Positions 8,362 through 15,405 of a DNA stretch of 50,786 bases are shown one piece after another. This stretch comes from Rhodospirillales bacterium (GTDB lineage Bacteria > Pseudomonadota > Alphaproteobacteria > Reyranellales > Reyranellaceae), in contig JACPOB010000145.1 in assembly GCA_016185145.1 (NCBI GenBank), positions 1 through 50,786 on the forward strand, given 5' to 3'. A program made the position numbers and the translations under genes. Below the pieces are notes generated by a model. It saw only the letters and a list, made by a program, of their open reading frames with translations, did not search any database and had not been told where the DNA came from. Positions within the stretch are counted from its first letter, which is position 1, and each line of letters begins with the position of its first letter.

Positions 8362-8577
8362 ATGCGATTTCTTCTTGGATGGACAGTGAAGCTCGGCTTC
8401 CTGGCCGTCGTCTATCTCGCGATGACCGGAAACCTGAAGGTCCAGCTGCCTGAGACGGTGCTGGGCGTCGAGGTGCCCGCCCAGGCCCGCCAATGGGTCG
8501 ACCGCAACAATCAGGTCGGTGACCTCGCGAACATGACCCAGGCCGGTCTCAAGCAGATTTCCGACAGCTTAAAGTAA
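8362..8577 (+). CDS. Small membrane-anchored protein, 71 aa
   Basis: Not recognised as a named family. It has one N-terminal transmembrane segment (FLLGWTVKLGFLAVVYLAMTG, res 3-23), then about 48 residues of soluble, helix-forming sequence (QLPETVLGVEVPAQARQWVDRNNQ... MTQAGLKQISDSLK), predicted periplasmic or cytoplasmic-facing. A GGAGGCGG site lies about 15 bases upstream, rather far from the ATG. A strong rho-independent terminator follows directly, which supports an expressed monocistronic gene. Confidence 0.65.
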   Translation: MRFLLGWTVKLGFLAVVYLAMTGNLKVQLPETVLGVEVPAQARQWVDRNNQVGDLANMTQAGLKQISDSLK

Positions 8578-8605
8578 TCGCGCCGTTTTTGAGGGGGCGT
8601 CGAGG

Positions 8606-8650
8606 GGCCCGGGCCGCGATCCTTGGATCGCGGTCCGGGCCGATTTTTTT
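8606..8650 (+). terminator. Rho-independent terminator of the 71-aa gene
   Basis: A 17-bp stem (8606-8622 with 8625-8641, one G-T wobble type mismatch) closed by a TT loop and followed by GATTTTTTT (8642-8650). It has the strong hairpin and T-run of a plus-strand terminator. It ends exactly at the stop codon of the convergent PPK2 gene. Confidence 0.9.
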
Positions 8651-9585
8651 CAGTAGACCGGCGGCACGTACATCGATTCGGGCACCGGCGTGCGCGCGTA
8701 GTCGGGCTTGTGCTCGCGCTCGGGCAGCTCGATCGGCTGGTGCTGGACGTCGCGGTACGGCACCTGCTGCAGCAGGTGATGGATGCAGTTCAGCCGGGCG
8801 CGGCGCTTGTTGTTGCCGTCGACCACCCACCAGGGCGCCTCGGGGATGTGGGTGCGCGCCAGCATCTCCTCCTTGGCCTTGGTGTATTCCTCCCAGCGTC
8901 GCCGCGACTGCAGGTCCATGGGGCTGAGCTTCCACTGCTTCAGCGGATCGTGGATGCGCATCAGGAAGCGCAGGTTCTGCTCGGGATCGGTGATCGAGAA
9001 CCAGTACTTCATCAGGATGATGCCGGAGCGCACCAGCATGCGCTCGAACTCCGGAACCGTGCGGAAGAATTCCTCGACCTCGGCCTCGCTGCAGAAGCCC
9101 ATGACCCGCTCGACGCCGGCGCGGTTGTACCAGCTGCGATCGAACAGCACGATCTCGCCGGCCGCCGGCAGGTGAGCGACATAGCGCTGGAAATACCATT
9201 GCGAGCGCTCCCGCTCGGTCGGCGCCGACAGCGCCACGGTGCGGCAGATGCGCGGGTTCAGCCGCTGGGCGACGCGCTTGATGACGCCGCCCTTGCCGGC
9301 CGCGTCGCGGCCCTCGAACAGCACCACGACCTTGAGCTTCTGGTCGACCACCCAGTCCTGCAGCCTGATGAGCTCGCGCTGCAGCCGCAGCAGCTCGGTG
9401 AAGTAGCGGCGCCGGTCGACGCCTTCGGCGCGCGGCGCATCGGGCACGTTGTCGGGCAGCCTTGCCAGAAGATCGTCGCCCAGCTCGAGCTCCAGCTCCT
9501 CGTCGACATTGTCTTCGAGCTCGTCGCGAACCCGGTCCTCGAAACTCTGTTGATCGTCTACGGCTCTGTCCTTTTCGGCATCCAT
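8650..9585 (-). CDS. ppk2: Polyphosphate kinase 2 (PPK2)
   Basis: Uses inorganic polyphosphate to phosphorylate nucleoside diphosphates (or monophosphates, depending on class). The single PPK2 domain starts near residue 55 after an acidic N-terminal segment. Walker A is GRDAAGKGG (res 92-100), the lid region follows (LSAPTERERSQWYFQRYVAHLP), and the Walker B equivalent is VLFDRSWYNRAGVERVMGFC (Asp149). It ends with the family tail PERxHKPDYxRTPVPESMYVP. One-domain architecture and these motifs fit class I PPK2, which usually makes ATP or GTP from the diphosphate. The 311 aa length fits. Confidence 0.95.
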   Translation of the reverse strand: MDAEKDRAVDDQQSFEDRVRDELEDNVDEELELELGDDLLARLPDNVPDAPRAEGVDRRRYFTELLRLQRELIRLQDWVVDQKLKVVVLFEGRDAAGKGGVIKRVAQRLNPRICRTVALSAPTERERSQWYFQRYVAHLPAAGEIVLFDRSWYNRAGVERVMGFCSEAEVEEFFRTVPEFERMLVRSGIILMKYWFSITDPEQNLRFLMRIHDPLKQWKLSPMDLQSRRRWEEYTKAKEEMLARTHIPEAPWWVVDGNNKRRARLNCIHHLLQQVPYRDVQHQPIELPEREHKPDYARTPVPESMYVPPVY

Positions 9586-9674
9586 CGGCGTGCTCCGTCG
9601 TGGTTCGTTCCGAAAGTGATCGGCAGCGATGACACTATTACGACGATGGGCGGTTTCCGTTGCCTTGATAGGAC

Positions 9675-9790
9675 CTCCGCCTCACCCTGAGGAGCGGCCG
9701 AAGGCCGCGTCTCGAAGGGTGGGCCACAGCATCGTTGTCGCCACCCTTCGAGACGCGACCCTTCGGGCCGCTCCTCAGGGTGAGGCGGAG
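9675..9790. repeat. Inverted repeat of the CACCCTTCGAGACGC type, copy 1
   Basis: Arms 9675-9722 and 9741-9790 are near-perfect reverse complements carrying CTCACCCTGAGG and TCTCGAAGGGTGG, with a variable inner hairpin and an 18-base loop. The same element occurs at 13671-13774. This is the widespread alphaproteobacterial hairpin type. It lies in the 212-base gap between the SDR gene stop and the PPK2 start. I see no gene in the rest of that gap. Confidence 0.9.
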
Positions 9791-9797
9791 CCTTGAA

Positions 9798-10889
9798 TCA
9801 ACGGCGCGGCAGCAGCTTCTTGGCCTGCATCTCGGCGAAGGCCTTGGCGAACATCGCCTCGGTGTCCATCACCTCGCAGAAGCCCGCCTGCATCAGCTTG
9901 ATGGTCGAGACGATGGCGGGCGGGCCGGGCCGGTCGCGGCCGTAGCCCATCGTGTAGTCGGCATACTCGAAGGAAAGTCCGACGAAGTCCTTCAAGGTGC
10001 CTGACTTCAGTCCATGCGCCGCGCGGATCTCGGCCCACGCCGCTTCCTGCGGACGGATCTCGCTGTCGAGACGGAGCGGCACGTGCTCGCCCGCCTCGAA
10101 GCCCAGCGCGTCGGCGATGGCCGGCCACACGTTCGGCCAGACGAACACGTCGCCGTTGGTGACGTTGAAGATCTCGTTGCGGGCTTTGTCCGACTCGCCC
10201 GACCAGGCGATGGCGCGCGCCAGCAGGTCGGTGTCGACCGCCTGCGCCACGCGGCCGACGCCGCCGGGATAGTCGAGCCTGGTCTTGCCGGCGCGCCGCA
10301 TCATCGCGGCATAGACGCCGAGCGCGGGGATCACGTTCATGGCGCTGCCGACCGAATCGCCCACGATCAGCACCGGCCGCAGGATCGACCAGCCCCAGGC
10401 CTTGCCTGCCTGCGCCTCGCGCAGATAGCGCTCCTGATTCCAGTAGAAGTTCGGCTGCTCATGCATCTCCGACCGGTTCTCGCGCGCCGGCACGGCGAGC
10501 GGCCGCACATGCACGCCGTAGGCCTTGGTGCCCTGCAGCAGCGCCACGTGACGCAGCGACGGCGAGCGCTCCAGCGGCCCGAGAAGGTTGCGCAGCATCA
10601 GGTCGTTGGTGCGGATCTGCTCGTCTTCCTGCCAGCCCGCGACCAGCCCCGGCCGCTCGTAGAGCGCGGCGTAGACCAGATGGGTGACGTCGCCGAGCCC
10701 GGAGACGAGGCTCGCGCAGGCCGCCGCATCGGTGAGGTCGAGCGGATGCCATCGCGCGCCGAAAGTCTCGTCCGGCTGGCGACGCGAGAGAGCGATCACC
10801 TCGCAGTCCTTCTGCGAGCCAAAGTGTTTCAACGCGGCGTAGCCGACGAGGCCGGTCGCACCGGCTATCAGGACCCTTTTGGACGGCAT
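9798..10889 (-). CDS. PRISE-like SDR (enone reductase type)
   Basis: An extended short-chain dehydrogenase/reductase resembling the progesterone-5-beta-reductase/iridoid-synthase-like (PRISE) family, which reduces activated C=C bonds with NADPH. It shows the Rossmann motif GATGLVGYAAL (res 10-20), VTHLVYAALYE, the LLQGTKAYG segment in the place of the family Lys motif, and NFYWNQERYL in the place of the NFYY motif carrying the catalytic Tyr. The later SILRPVLIVGDSVGSAMN is also typical. The 363 aa length fits. Bacterial members are often annotated as NAD-dependent epimerases, and the true substrate is unknown. It is divergent from the LLM gene with a 38-base gap. Confidence 0.82.
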   Translation of the reverse strand: MPSKRVLIAGATGLVGYAALKHFGSQKDCEVIALSRRQPDETFGARWHPLDLTDAAACASLVSGLGDVTHLVYAALYERPGLVAGWQEDEQIRTNDLMLRNLLGPLERSPSLRHVALLQGTKAYGVHVRPLAVPARENRSEMHEQPNFYWNQERYLREAQAGKAWGWSILRPVLIVGDSVGSAMNVIPALGVYAAMMRRAGKTRLDYPGGVGRVAQAVDTDLLARAIAWSGESDKARNEIFNVTNGDVFVWPNVWPAIADALGFEAGEHVPLRLDSEIRPQEAAWAEIRAAHGLKSGTLKDFVGLSFEYADYTMGYGRDRPGPPAIVSTIKLMQAGFCEVMDTEAMFAKAFAEMQAKKLLPRR

Positions 10890-10927
10890 GATTCGGTCAT
10901 ACCATGGCGGCCTGCCGAGGAGGACCG

Positions 10928-11977
10928 ATGGAATTCGGAATGTTCCACGAGTTTCAGGCGCTGCCTGGCGAGACCGCCGCGCAGTCCTTCGCCAACTCGC
11001 TGGCCCAGGTCGACGCCGCCGAAGAGTGGGGCCTCGACGCGATGTGGCTCGCCGAGCTGCACTTCGCGCCCGAGCGTTCGGTGCTCTCCTCGCCGATGAT
11101 CATCGCCGCCACCATCGCGCAGCGTACCGAGCGCATGAAGATCGGCACGGCCGTGCAGGTGCTGCCGCTCTGCCATCCGCTGAGGCTCGCCGAGGAAGCG
11201 GCCACGGTCGACCAGCTGAGCCACGGCCGCCTGATCTTCGGCGTCGGCCGTTCGGGCTTCGCCCACACCTACAAGACCTACGGTGTCGACTATGGCGAAA
11301 GCCGCGAGCGCTTCTCCGAAACGCTGCACATCCTGAAGCGCGCCTTCACCGAAGATCGCTTCAGCCACTCGGGCAAGTACTTCACCTACGAGAACGTCCG
11401 CCTGGCGCCCAAGTCCCTGCAGCAGCCGTGGCCCGAGATCCGCGTCGCCGCGGCGAGCCCCGACACCTACGTCGAGGTGGCCGAGCTCGGCCATCCGATC
11501 TTCGTCGCCGCGCGCACCGGCAACCTCTCCGAGCTGGCGCCGCTGGTGAAGACCTATCGCGCGGCCTGGAAGAAGGCGGGGCACCCCGGCGACGGCGAGG
11601 TCTATCTGCGCGTGCCGGTCTACGTCGCCGATACCGACGAGAAGGCGCGCGAGGAGCCGCGCGAGAGCATCATGCACCTGCTGCGCTACATCGGCGATCG
11701 GCTGGCCGCGTCGGCCAGCTCGTCGGGCGCCCGCGCCATCGAGAACCGCGCCGAGCGCGGCGCCAAGATGCAGAACATCGACTACGAGGAGGTGCTGCGC
11801 GAGCGCATGATCGTGGGCACGCCCGGGCGCGTCATCGATCGCCTCGAGCAATTGCGCGGCGAGCTCGGCCTCGACGGCATTTTAGCCGAGCTCAATCCCG
11901 GCAGTCTCATTCCGCACGCCCAGGTGCTCGAGGCGCTGCGGCTGCTCTGCCAGGAGGTGATGCCGCGCTTCAAGTAG
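10928..11977 (+). CDS. LLM-class flavin-dependent oxidoreductase
   Basis: A luciferase-like monooxygenase-fold enzyme using FMNH2 or F420. The TIM-barrel signature is intact: MEFGMFHEFQ at the start, DAMWLAELHFAPE, KIGTAVQVLPLCHPLRLAEEAATVDQLSHGRLIFGVGRSG, and the C-terminal IVGTPGRVIDRLEQLRGELGLDGI. An AGGAGG site sits 5 bases before ATG 10928. It has 349 residues. The substrate cannot be inferred. The PRISE-like reductase is divergently transcribed 38 bases away, so the two may share control. Confidence 0.9.
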   Translation: MEFGMFHEFQALPGETAAQSFANSLAQVDAAEEWGLDAMWLAELHFAPERSVLSSPMIIAATIAQRTERMKIGTAVQVLPLCHPLRLAEEAATVDQLSHGRLIFGVGRSGFAHTYKTYGVDYGESRERFSETLHILKRAFTEDRFSHSGKYFTYENVRLAPKSLQQPWPEIRVAAASPDTYVEVAELGHPIFVAARTGNLSELAPLVKTYRAAWKKAGHPGDGEVYLRVPVYVADTDEKAREEPRESIMHLLRYIGDRLAASASSSGARAIENRAERGAKMQNIDYEEVLRERMIVGTPGRVIDRLEQLRGELGLDGILAELNPGSLIPHAQVLEALRLLCQEVMPRFK

Positions 11978-12097
11978 TCGCTGGGCCGCTCATGCTCCTC
12001 CAGACCGCGCGCATCTTGCGCGCTCGTTAATCATGAGCGAGCCGGAGGCTCGCGGTCCGTAAGACATGAGCGCCACGGAGTGGCGCGGTCCCAGCGA
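11978..12097. repeat. Compound palindrome filling the LLM/Bug gap
   Basis: TCGCTGGG at 11978-11985 pairs with CCCAGCGA at 12090-12097. Inside are two further hairpins built from the modules GACCGCGCGC...GCGCGC and GAGCGAGCCGGAGGCTCGC. The element begins at the first base after the LLM stop and ends 5 bases before the stop of the convergent Bug gene. Bases 12031-12097 are nearly repeated at 43683-43752. Confidence 0.75.
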
Positions 12098-12102
12098 TGG
12101 CT

Positions 12103-13098
12103 TTACTCCACCCTCGCGCCCGACGCCTTGATGACCGGCGCGAACCGCTTCTCCTCGGCTGCCCGGAAGGCTGCGGTGTCGGCGGGGTTCATCCAGATCG
12201 AGGTGGCGCCCTGCTGGTCGAAGGCCTTCTTCACAGCGTCGGCCTCGAGCGCCTTCTTGGCCAGGCCTGAGAGCTTCTCCACCATCGCCGGCGGCACGCC
12301 GGCCGGCGCACAGATGCCGCCCCACGAGGTGATCTCGTAGCCCGGCAGATACTCGGTCATGGTCGGGAGGTCCGGCACGGCGGGATGACGCTTCGCCGAG
12401 GTCACGGCGAGGCCGCGCACCTTGCCGGAGCGCATCAGCGCCAGCGGCCCCGGGATGTTGTCCCACATCATGTCGACCTGGCCCGCCAGCAGGTCCTGGT
12501 GCGCCGGCGCGCTGCCCTTGTACGGCACGTGCAGCAGGTTGACCTTGGCGAGCTGCTTGAAGAGCTCGCCGCTGATCTGCGGGCTGGTGCCGGGGCCGGA
12601 CGAGGCGAAGGAGTACTTGCCGGGATTGTCGCGGGCGAGGGCGATCAGCTCGGGGACGGTCTTCGCCGGCAGGTCGAGGCGCGTCATCAGGAGGTTGCAC
12701 ACCGACCACAGCATGGCGATGCCGGTGAAATCCTTGCCCGCGTCGAACGGCAGCTTGGCGTAGAGCGTCGGCGCGATGGCGTGGCTGGCCACGGTGTAGA
12801 GGCCGATCGTGTAGCCGTCGGGCGCCGACTTGGCGATCGCATCGGCGCCGACATTGCCGCCGGAGCCCGCCTTGTTCTCGACGATGAACTGCTGGCCGGT
12901 CAGCTCGGAGAGCTGATGGCAGACGATGCGCGACAGCGTGTCGGTCGGACCGCCGGGGGGAAACACGTTGATGTACCTCACCGGCTTGGTCGGCCAGTCC
13001 GCCTCGGCGCGAGCGATGCCTGAGGCGATCATCGGCGCGGCCAAGGCGCCGCCCGACAGGATGAGGGCGCGGCGGCGCGGCAGGATGAGCTTTTTCAT
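12103..13098 (-). CDS. Tripartite tricarboxylate transporter (Bug/TctC) binding protein
   Basis: A periplasmic solute-binding protein that captures carboxylates or other small polar compounds. It has a twin-Arg-containing signal region (MKKLILPRRRALILSGGALAAPMIASGIARA) and a mature part starting ADWPTKPVRYINVFPPGG, the classic Bug start. Further family blocks are GQQFIVENKAGSGGNVGADAIAKSAPDGYT, YKGSAPAHQDLLAGQVDMMWDN and VPPAMVEKLSGLAKKALE. I chose ATG 13098: a GTGGAGG site lies about 10 bases before it, and the ATG ten codons upstream has no such site. The protein has 331 aa. No TctA/TctB partner is nearby, as is usual for orphan Bug genes. Confidence 0.93.
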   Translation of the reverse strand: MKKLILPRRRALILSGGALAAPMIASGIARAEADWPTKPVRYINVFPPGGPTDTLSRIVCHQLSELTGQQFIVENKAGSGGNVGADAIAKSAPDGYTIGLYTVASHAIAPTLYAKLPFDAGKDFTGIAMLWSVCNLLMTRLDLPAKTVPELIALARDNPGKYSFASSGPGTSPQISGELFKQLAKVNLLHVPYKGSAPAHQDLLAGQVDMMWDNIPGPLALMRSGKVRGLAVTSAKRHPAVPDLPTMTEYLPGYEITSWGGICAPAGVPPAMVEKLSGLAKKALEADAVKKAFDQQGATSIWMNPADTAAFRAAEEKRFAPVIKASGARVE

Positions 13099-13228
13099 TG
13101 GTACGAAACCTCCACTGAACTTTTTCATGGCGGCGGAGTTTATACGAGCAAGGTCGCGGCGCATCATCCCAATGCGGGCAAAAATGCGGCGCGATGCAAC
13201 GTTTTCATCCCTGCCGGGTTGACCGGAA

Positions 13229-13681
13229 ATGGAATCGAAGCTCGTCTGGCAGAATGCCGGTGAACGCACCTACGTCCTCGTCCTCGATGCCGGGGAAGAG
13301 GCCTTCGCCGCCATCAGCGCCTTCGCTGCGGCTACCAAGCTCGACGCCGCGTCGCTCTCGGCGATCGGCGCCTTCGAACGAGCGACGGTCGGCTGGTTCG
13401 ACCTCGCCAGGAAGACGTATAAGCCGATCGAGATTTCCAGCCAGTGCGAGGCGCTGAGCCTTTTGGGCGACATCGCGCTCGGCGACGACGGCAAGCCCAG
13501 CCTGCACATGCACGCCGTGCTGGGCATGAGCGACGGCACGACACGCGGCGGCCACTTCCTGAGCGGCATCGTGCGGCCGACGCTGGAAGTGACCATCGTC
13601 GAGACCCCGGCCCGCCTGCGCCGCCGCAAGCGGCCCGAGCTGGGATTGGCGCTGATTGATTTAAGCACCACCTCACCCTGA
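13229..13681 (+). CDS. PPC/DUF296-domain DNA-binding-like protein
   Basis: A small single-domain protein of the PPC (plants and prokaryotes conserved) family, whose bacterial members are trimeric and of unclear role. The domain spans about residues 10-130: YVLVLDAGEEAFAAISAFAAATKLDAASLSAIGAFERATVGWFD, then the family block SLHMHAVLGMSDGTTRGGHFLSGIVRPTLEVTIVE. The last six codons (STTSP and stop) come from the start of a hairpin repeat at 13671, whose CCCTGAGG supplies the TGA stop. The native C-terminus has therefore probably been replaced or extended. Confidence 0.85.
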   Translation: MESKLVWQNAGERTYVLVLDAGEEAFAAISAFAAATKLDAASLSAIGAFERATVGWFDLARKTYKPIEISSQCEALSLLGDIALGDDGKPSLHMHAVLGMSDGTTRGGHFLSGIVRPTLEVTIVETPARLRRRKRPELGLALIDLSTTSP

Positions 13682-13774
13682 GGGGCGCGTAGCGCCGTCT
13701 CGAAGGGTGGGCAACACGAAGATTGTGGCCCACCCTTCGAGACGCACCGCTTCGCGGTGCTCCTCAGGGTGAGG
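13671..13774. repeat. Inverted repeat of the CACCCTTCGAGACGC type, copy 2
   Basis: Arms 13671-13712 and 13728-13774 carry CCTCACCCTGAGG and TCTCGAAGGGTGGGC, with variable inner hairpins (GGCGCGTAGCGCC on the left; CACCGCTTCGCGGTG on the right) and a 15-base loop. It matches copy 1 at 9675-9790. Its left edge overlaps the end of the PPC-domain gene. Confidence 0.9.
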
Positions 13775-13842
13775 CGTTTCTGTTGAAACGCGGCCTTGAT
13801 CCGCTACCGTACCGGCCTCACCCGAAGACCGGAGCCGACCTC

Positions 13843-14802
13843 GTGACCAATCGCGCGCATGTCCTGCTGTGGACCGACCAGACCGCCGCCTATCTCGACG
13901 CCATCAAGGCCGCCGGCCTTGCCGATCGCGTGGCGATCGAAACGCTGCCGCGCAAGGACAAGCCCACGGCCGAGCAGCTCGCGCGCACCGAGGCGCTGAT
14001 GGCGGGCGGCGTGCCGCCGGGCCTGCTGCCCAGCATGCCCAAGCTGCGCTGGGCGCAGGCGATGAGCGCGGGCGTCGAAGGCTGGTTGGCGCTGCCCGAC
14101 CTGCCTGCGGATCTCACGCTCACCTGCGCGCGCGGCACGCACACCGAATCGATGCCGGAGAACATCATCGGCGCGCTGTTCCATGTCGCCAAGCCGTACC
14201 GGACGGTCGCCGACCACCAGAAACAGTCGAAGTGGGTGCACACCGTGGCCCAGCCGTTGACCGGCAAGACACTGGGCATCCTGGGACTGGGCGCGATCGG
14301 CGCGGAGGTGGCGCGCATTGCGGCGGCGCTCGGCATGCGCGTGATCGGCACCAAGCGGCGCGTGGCGCCGATGGCGAACGTCGCCGAGGTGCTGCCGCCC
14401 TCGCGCACCGACGAGGTGCTGGCGCAGTCCGATTTCGTGCTGCTGTTGCTGCCGGCGACGCCCGAGACCGACAACTTCATCGACGCAGCGCGGCTCGCGA
14501 AGATGAAGCCCTCGACCTGGCTGCTGAATTTCGGCCGCGGCCACATCATCAAGGACGACGATCTCATCGCCGCCGTGAAGGCGAAGAGGATCGCCGGCGC
14601 CCTGCTCGACGTCTTCCGCCAGGAGCCGTTGCCGTCGGAGCATCCGTTCTGGACGACCGACGGCATCATCGTGCTGCCGCATATCGGCGGCCCGCATCCG
14701 CAGCGCGACCGCTTCGTCGCCCGCCTGTTCGTCGACAATCTCGGCCGCTTCCTCGACGGTGCGCCGCTCAAGGAAGTGGTCGATCGCAGCGCCGGCTACT
14801 GA
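13843..14802 (+). CDS. D-2-hydroxyacid dehydrogenase
   Basis: An NAD(P)-dependent oxidoreductase interconverting D-2-hydroxy acids and 2-keto acids (glyoxylate/hydroxypyruvate-type). It has the Rossmann motif LGILGLGAIGAEVARIAAALGM, then LLPATPETDNFID, NFGRGHIIKDDDL with the substrate-binding Arg, DVFRQEPLP with the catalytic Glu, and VLPHIGGPHP with the catalytic His. I chose GTG 13843 (MTNRAHVLLWTDQ), because upstream codons run through the hairpin repeat and have no family similarity. The protein has 319 aa. Exact substrate is unknown. Confidence 0.88.
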   Translation: MTNRAHVLLWTDQTAAYLDAIKAAGLADRVAIETLPRKDKPTAEQLARTEALMAGGVPPGLLPSMPKLRWAQAMSAGVEGWLALPDLPADLTLTCARGTHTESMPENIIGALFHVAKPYRTVADHQKQSKWVHTVAQPLTGKTLGILGLGAIGAEVARIAAALGMRVIGTKRRVAPMANVAEVLPPSRTDEVLAQSDFVLLLLPATPETDNFIDAARLAKMKPSTWLLNFGRGHIIKDDDLIAAVKAKRIAGALLDVFRQEPLPSEHPFWTTDGIIVLPHIGGPHPQRDRFVARLFVDNLGRFLDGAPLKEVVDRSAGY

Positions 14803-14813
14803 CTATCCAATCC

Positions 14814-14893
14814 CGTCATCCCGAGCGAAGCCGGCCCGTGGGCCGGCAATGAATGGGTCCCTCCACTCCGCTTCGCTCCGGTCGGGATGACGG
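14814..14893. repeat. Inverted repeat of the CGTCATCCCGAGCGAAG type
   Basis: The left edge CCGTCATCCCGAGCGAAG and the right edge CTTCGCTCCGGTCGGGATGACGG are imperfect reverse complements around an inner hairpin (GCCGGCCCGTGGGCCGGC). The element starts about 10 bases after the dehydrogenase stop. A single arm of the same kind is visible near 28777. Confidence 0.75.
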
Positions 14894-14911
14894 TGTGTAG
14901 AGGAGGACACC

Positions 14912-14980
14912 ATGGCATCCTCTCTAAAGGACAAGGTCGCCCTTGTCGCCGGAGCCGCGCGCGGTGCGGGACGCGGCATC
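14912..14980 (+). pseudogene. SDR remnant: first 23 codons only
   Basis: An excellent ribosome site (GAGGAGG) and ATG at 14912 start the peptide MASSLKDKVALVAGAARGAG RGI in frame, the unmistakable N-terminus of a short-chain dehydrogenase (the GxxxGxG nucleotide-binding motif). After RGI the similarity stops abruptly, and the same frame runs on into an unrelated membrane protein that ends at 15265. The remaining ~230 codons of the SDR are absent. This is best read as a deletion that removed the body of the SDR gene and joined its start to the next gene. Confidence 0.75.
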
Positions 14981-15016
14981 GACTCTTGCCGGAGCGGTCG
15001 GCTACACTCGCTAGTC

Positions 15017-15265
15017 GTGCTGATCATTACCTCTTCGGTCTTCGGCCTGATAGGCGCCTGCCTGGGCTGGTGGAAGGACACGCGCATTCTCTACCGGCGC
15101 CCGGGCTCGAAATGGTCGACCGACATCATCCCCAAGGAACGCATCCGGTCGTCGATCCTGGCGCGCCGCCGCCGCAAGCGCTTGATGACCACGGCGGAAT
15201 TCGGCGTCTATGGCGTGATGTTCGGCGCCGCCCTGTTCTGGACCCTGCAGCGCTTCGCGAAGTGA
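15017..15265 (+). CDS. Small membrane protein, 82 aa (or C-terminal part of a 117-aa fusion)
   Basis: Starting at GTG 15017, this gives two membrane segments, LIITSSVFGLIGACLGWW (res 2-19) and EFGVYGVMFGAALFWTLQRF near the C-terminus, with a basic middle loop (IRSSILARRRRKRLM). Family unknown. The frame is open back to the strong ATG at 14912, so the expressed product today may be a 117-residue fusion carrying the SDR N-terminus. The GTG start is my estimate of the ancestral gene; no convincing ribosome site precedes it. Confidence 0.6.
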   Translation: MLIITSSVFGLIGACLGWWKDTRILYRRPGSKWSTDIIPKERIRSSILARRRRKRLMTTAEFGVYGVMFGAALFWTLQRFAK

Positions 15266-15273
15266 ACGGCCTT

Positions 15274-15402
15274 TCCTCCCCAGCGAAGCTGGGGAGGTGT
15301 CGCCGCCTTACGGCGACGGAGGGGTCATGAGCATCAGCGCTGTTGCTCATGACCCCTCCGGCCCTGCGGGCCACCTCCCCATCGCTGAGCGATGGGGAGG
15401 AA
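15274..15402. repeat. Large hairpin repeat between the membrane gene and the helicase
   Basis: Outer arms TTCCTCCCC (15274-) and GGGGAGGAA (-15402), inner arms GGAGGGGTCATGAGCA and TGCTCATGACCCCTCC (the central pair, about 15329-15358), and side hairpins CCCCAGCGAAGCTGGGG, CGCCGCCTTACGGCG and CCCATCGCTGAGCGATGGG. Together they form a branched palindrome of about 130 bp that fills the convergent gap. The helicase stop codon begins 3 bases later. Confidence 0.8.
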
Positions 15403-15405
15403 TCT

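Noticed and set aside
9675..15402. CRISPR array or transposon ends as an explanation of the repeats
   Set aside because: The repeats are single palindromes at separate sites with no regular spacing, unique spacers, cas genes or transposase.
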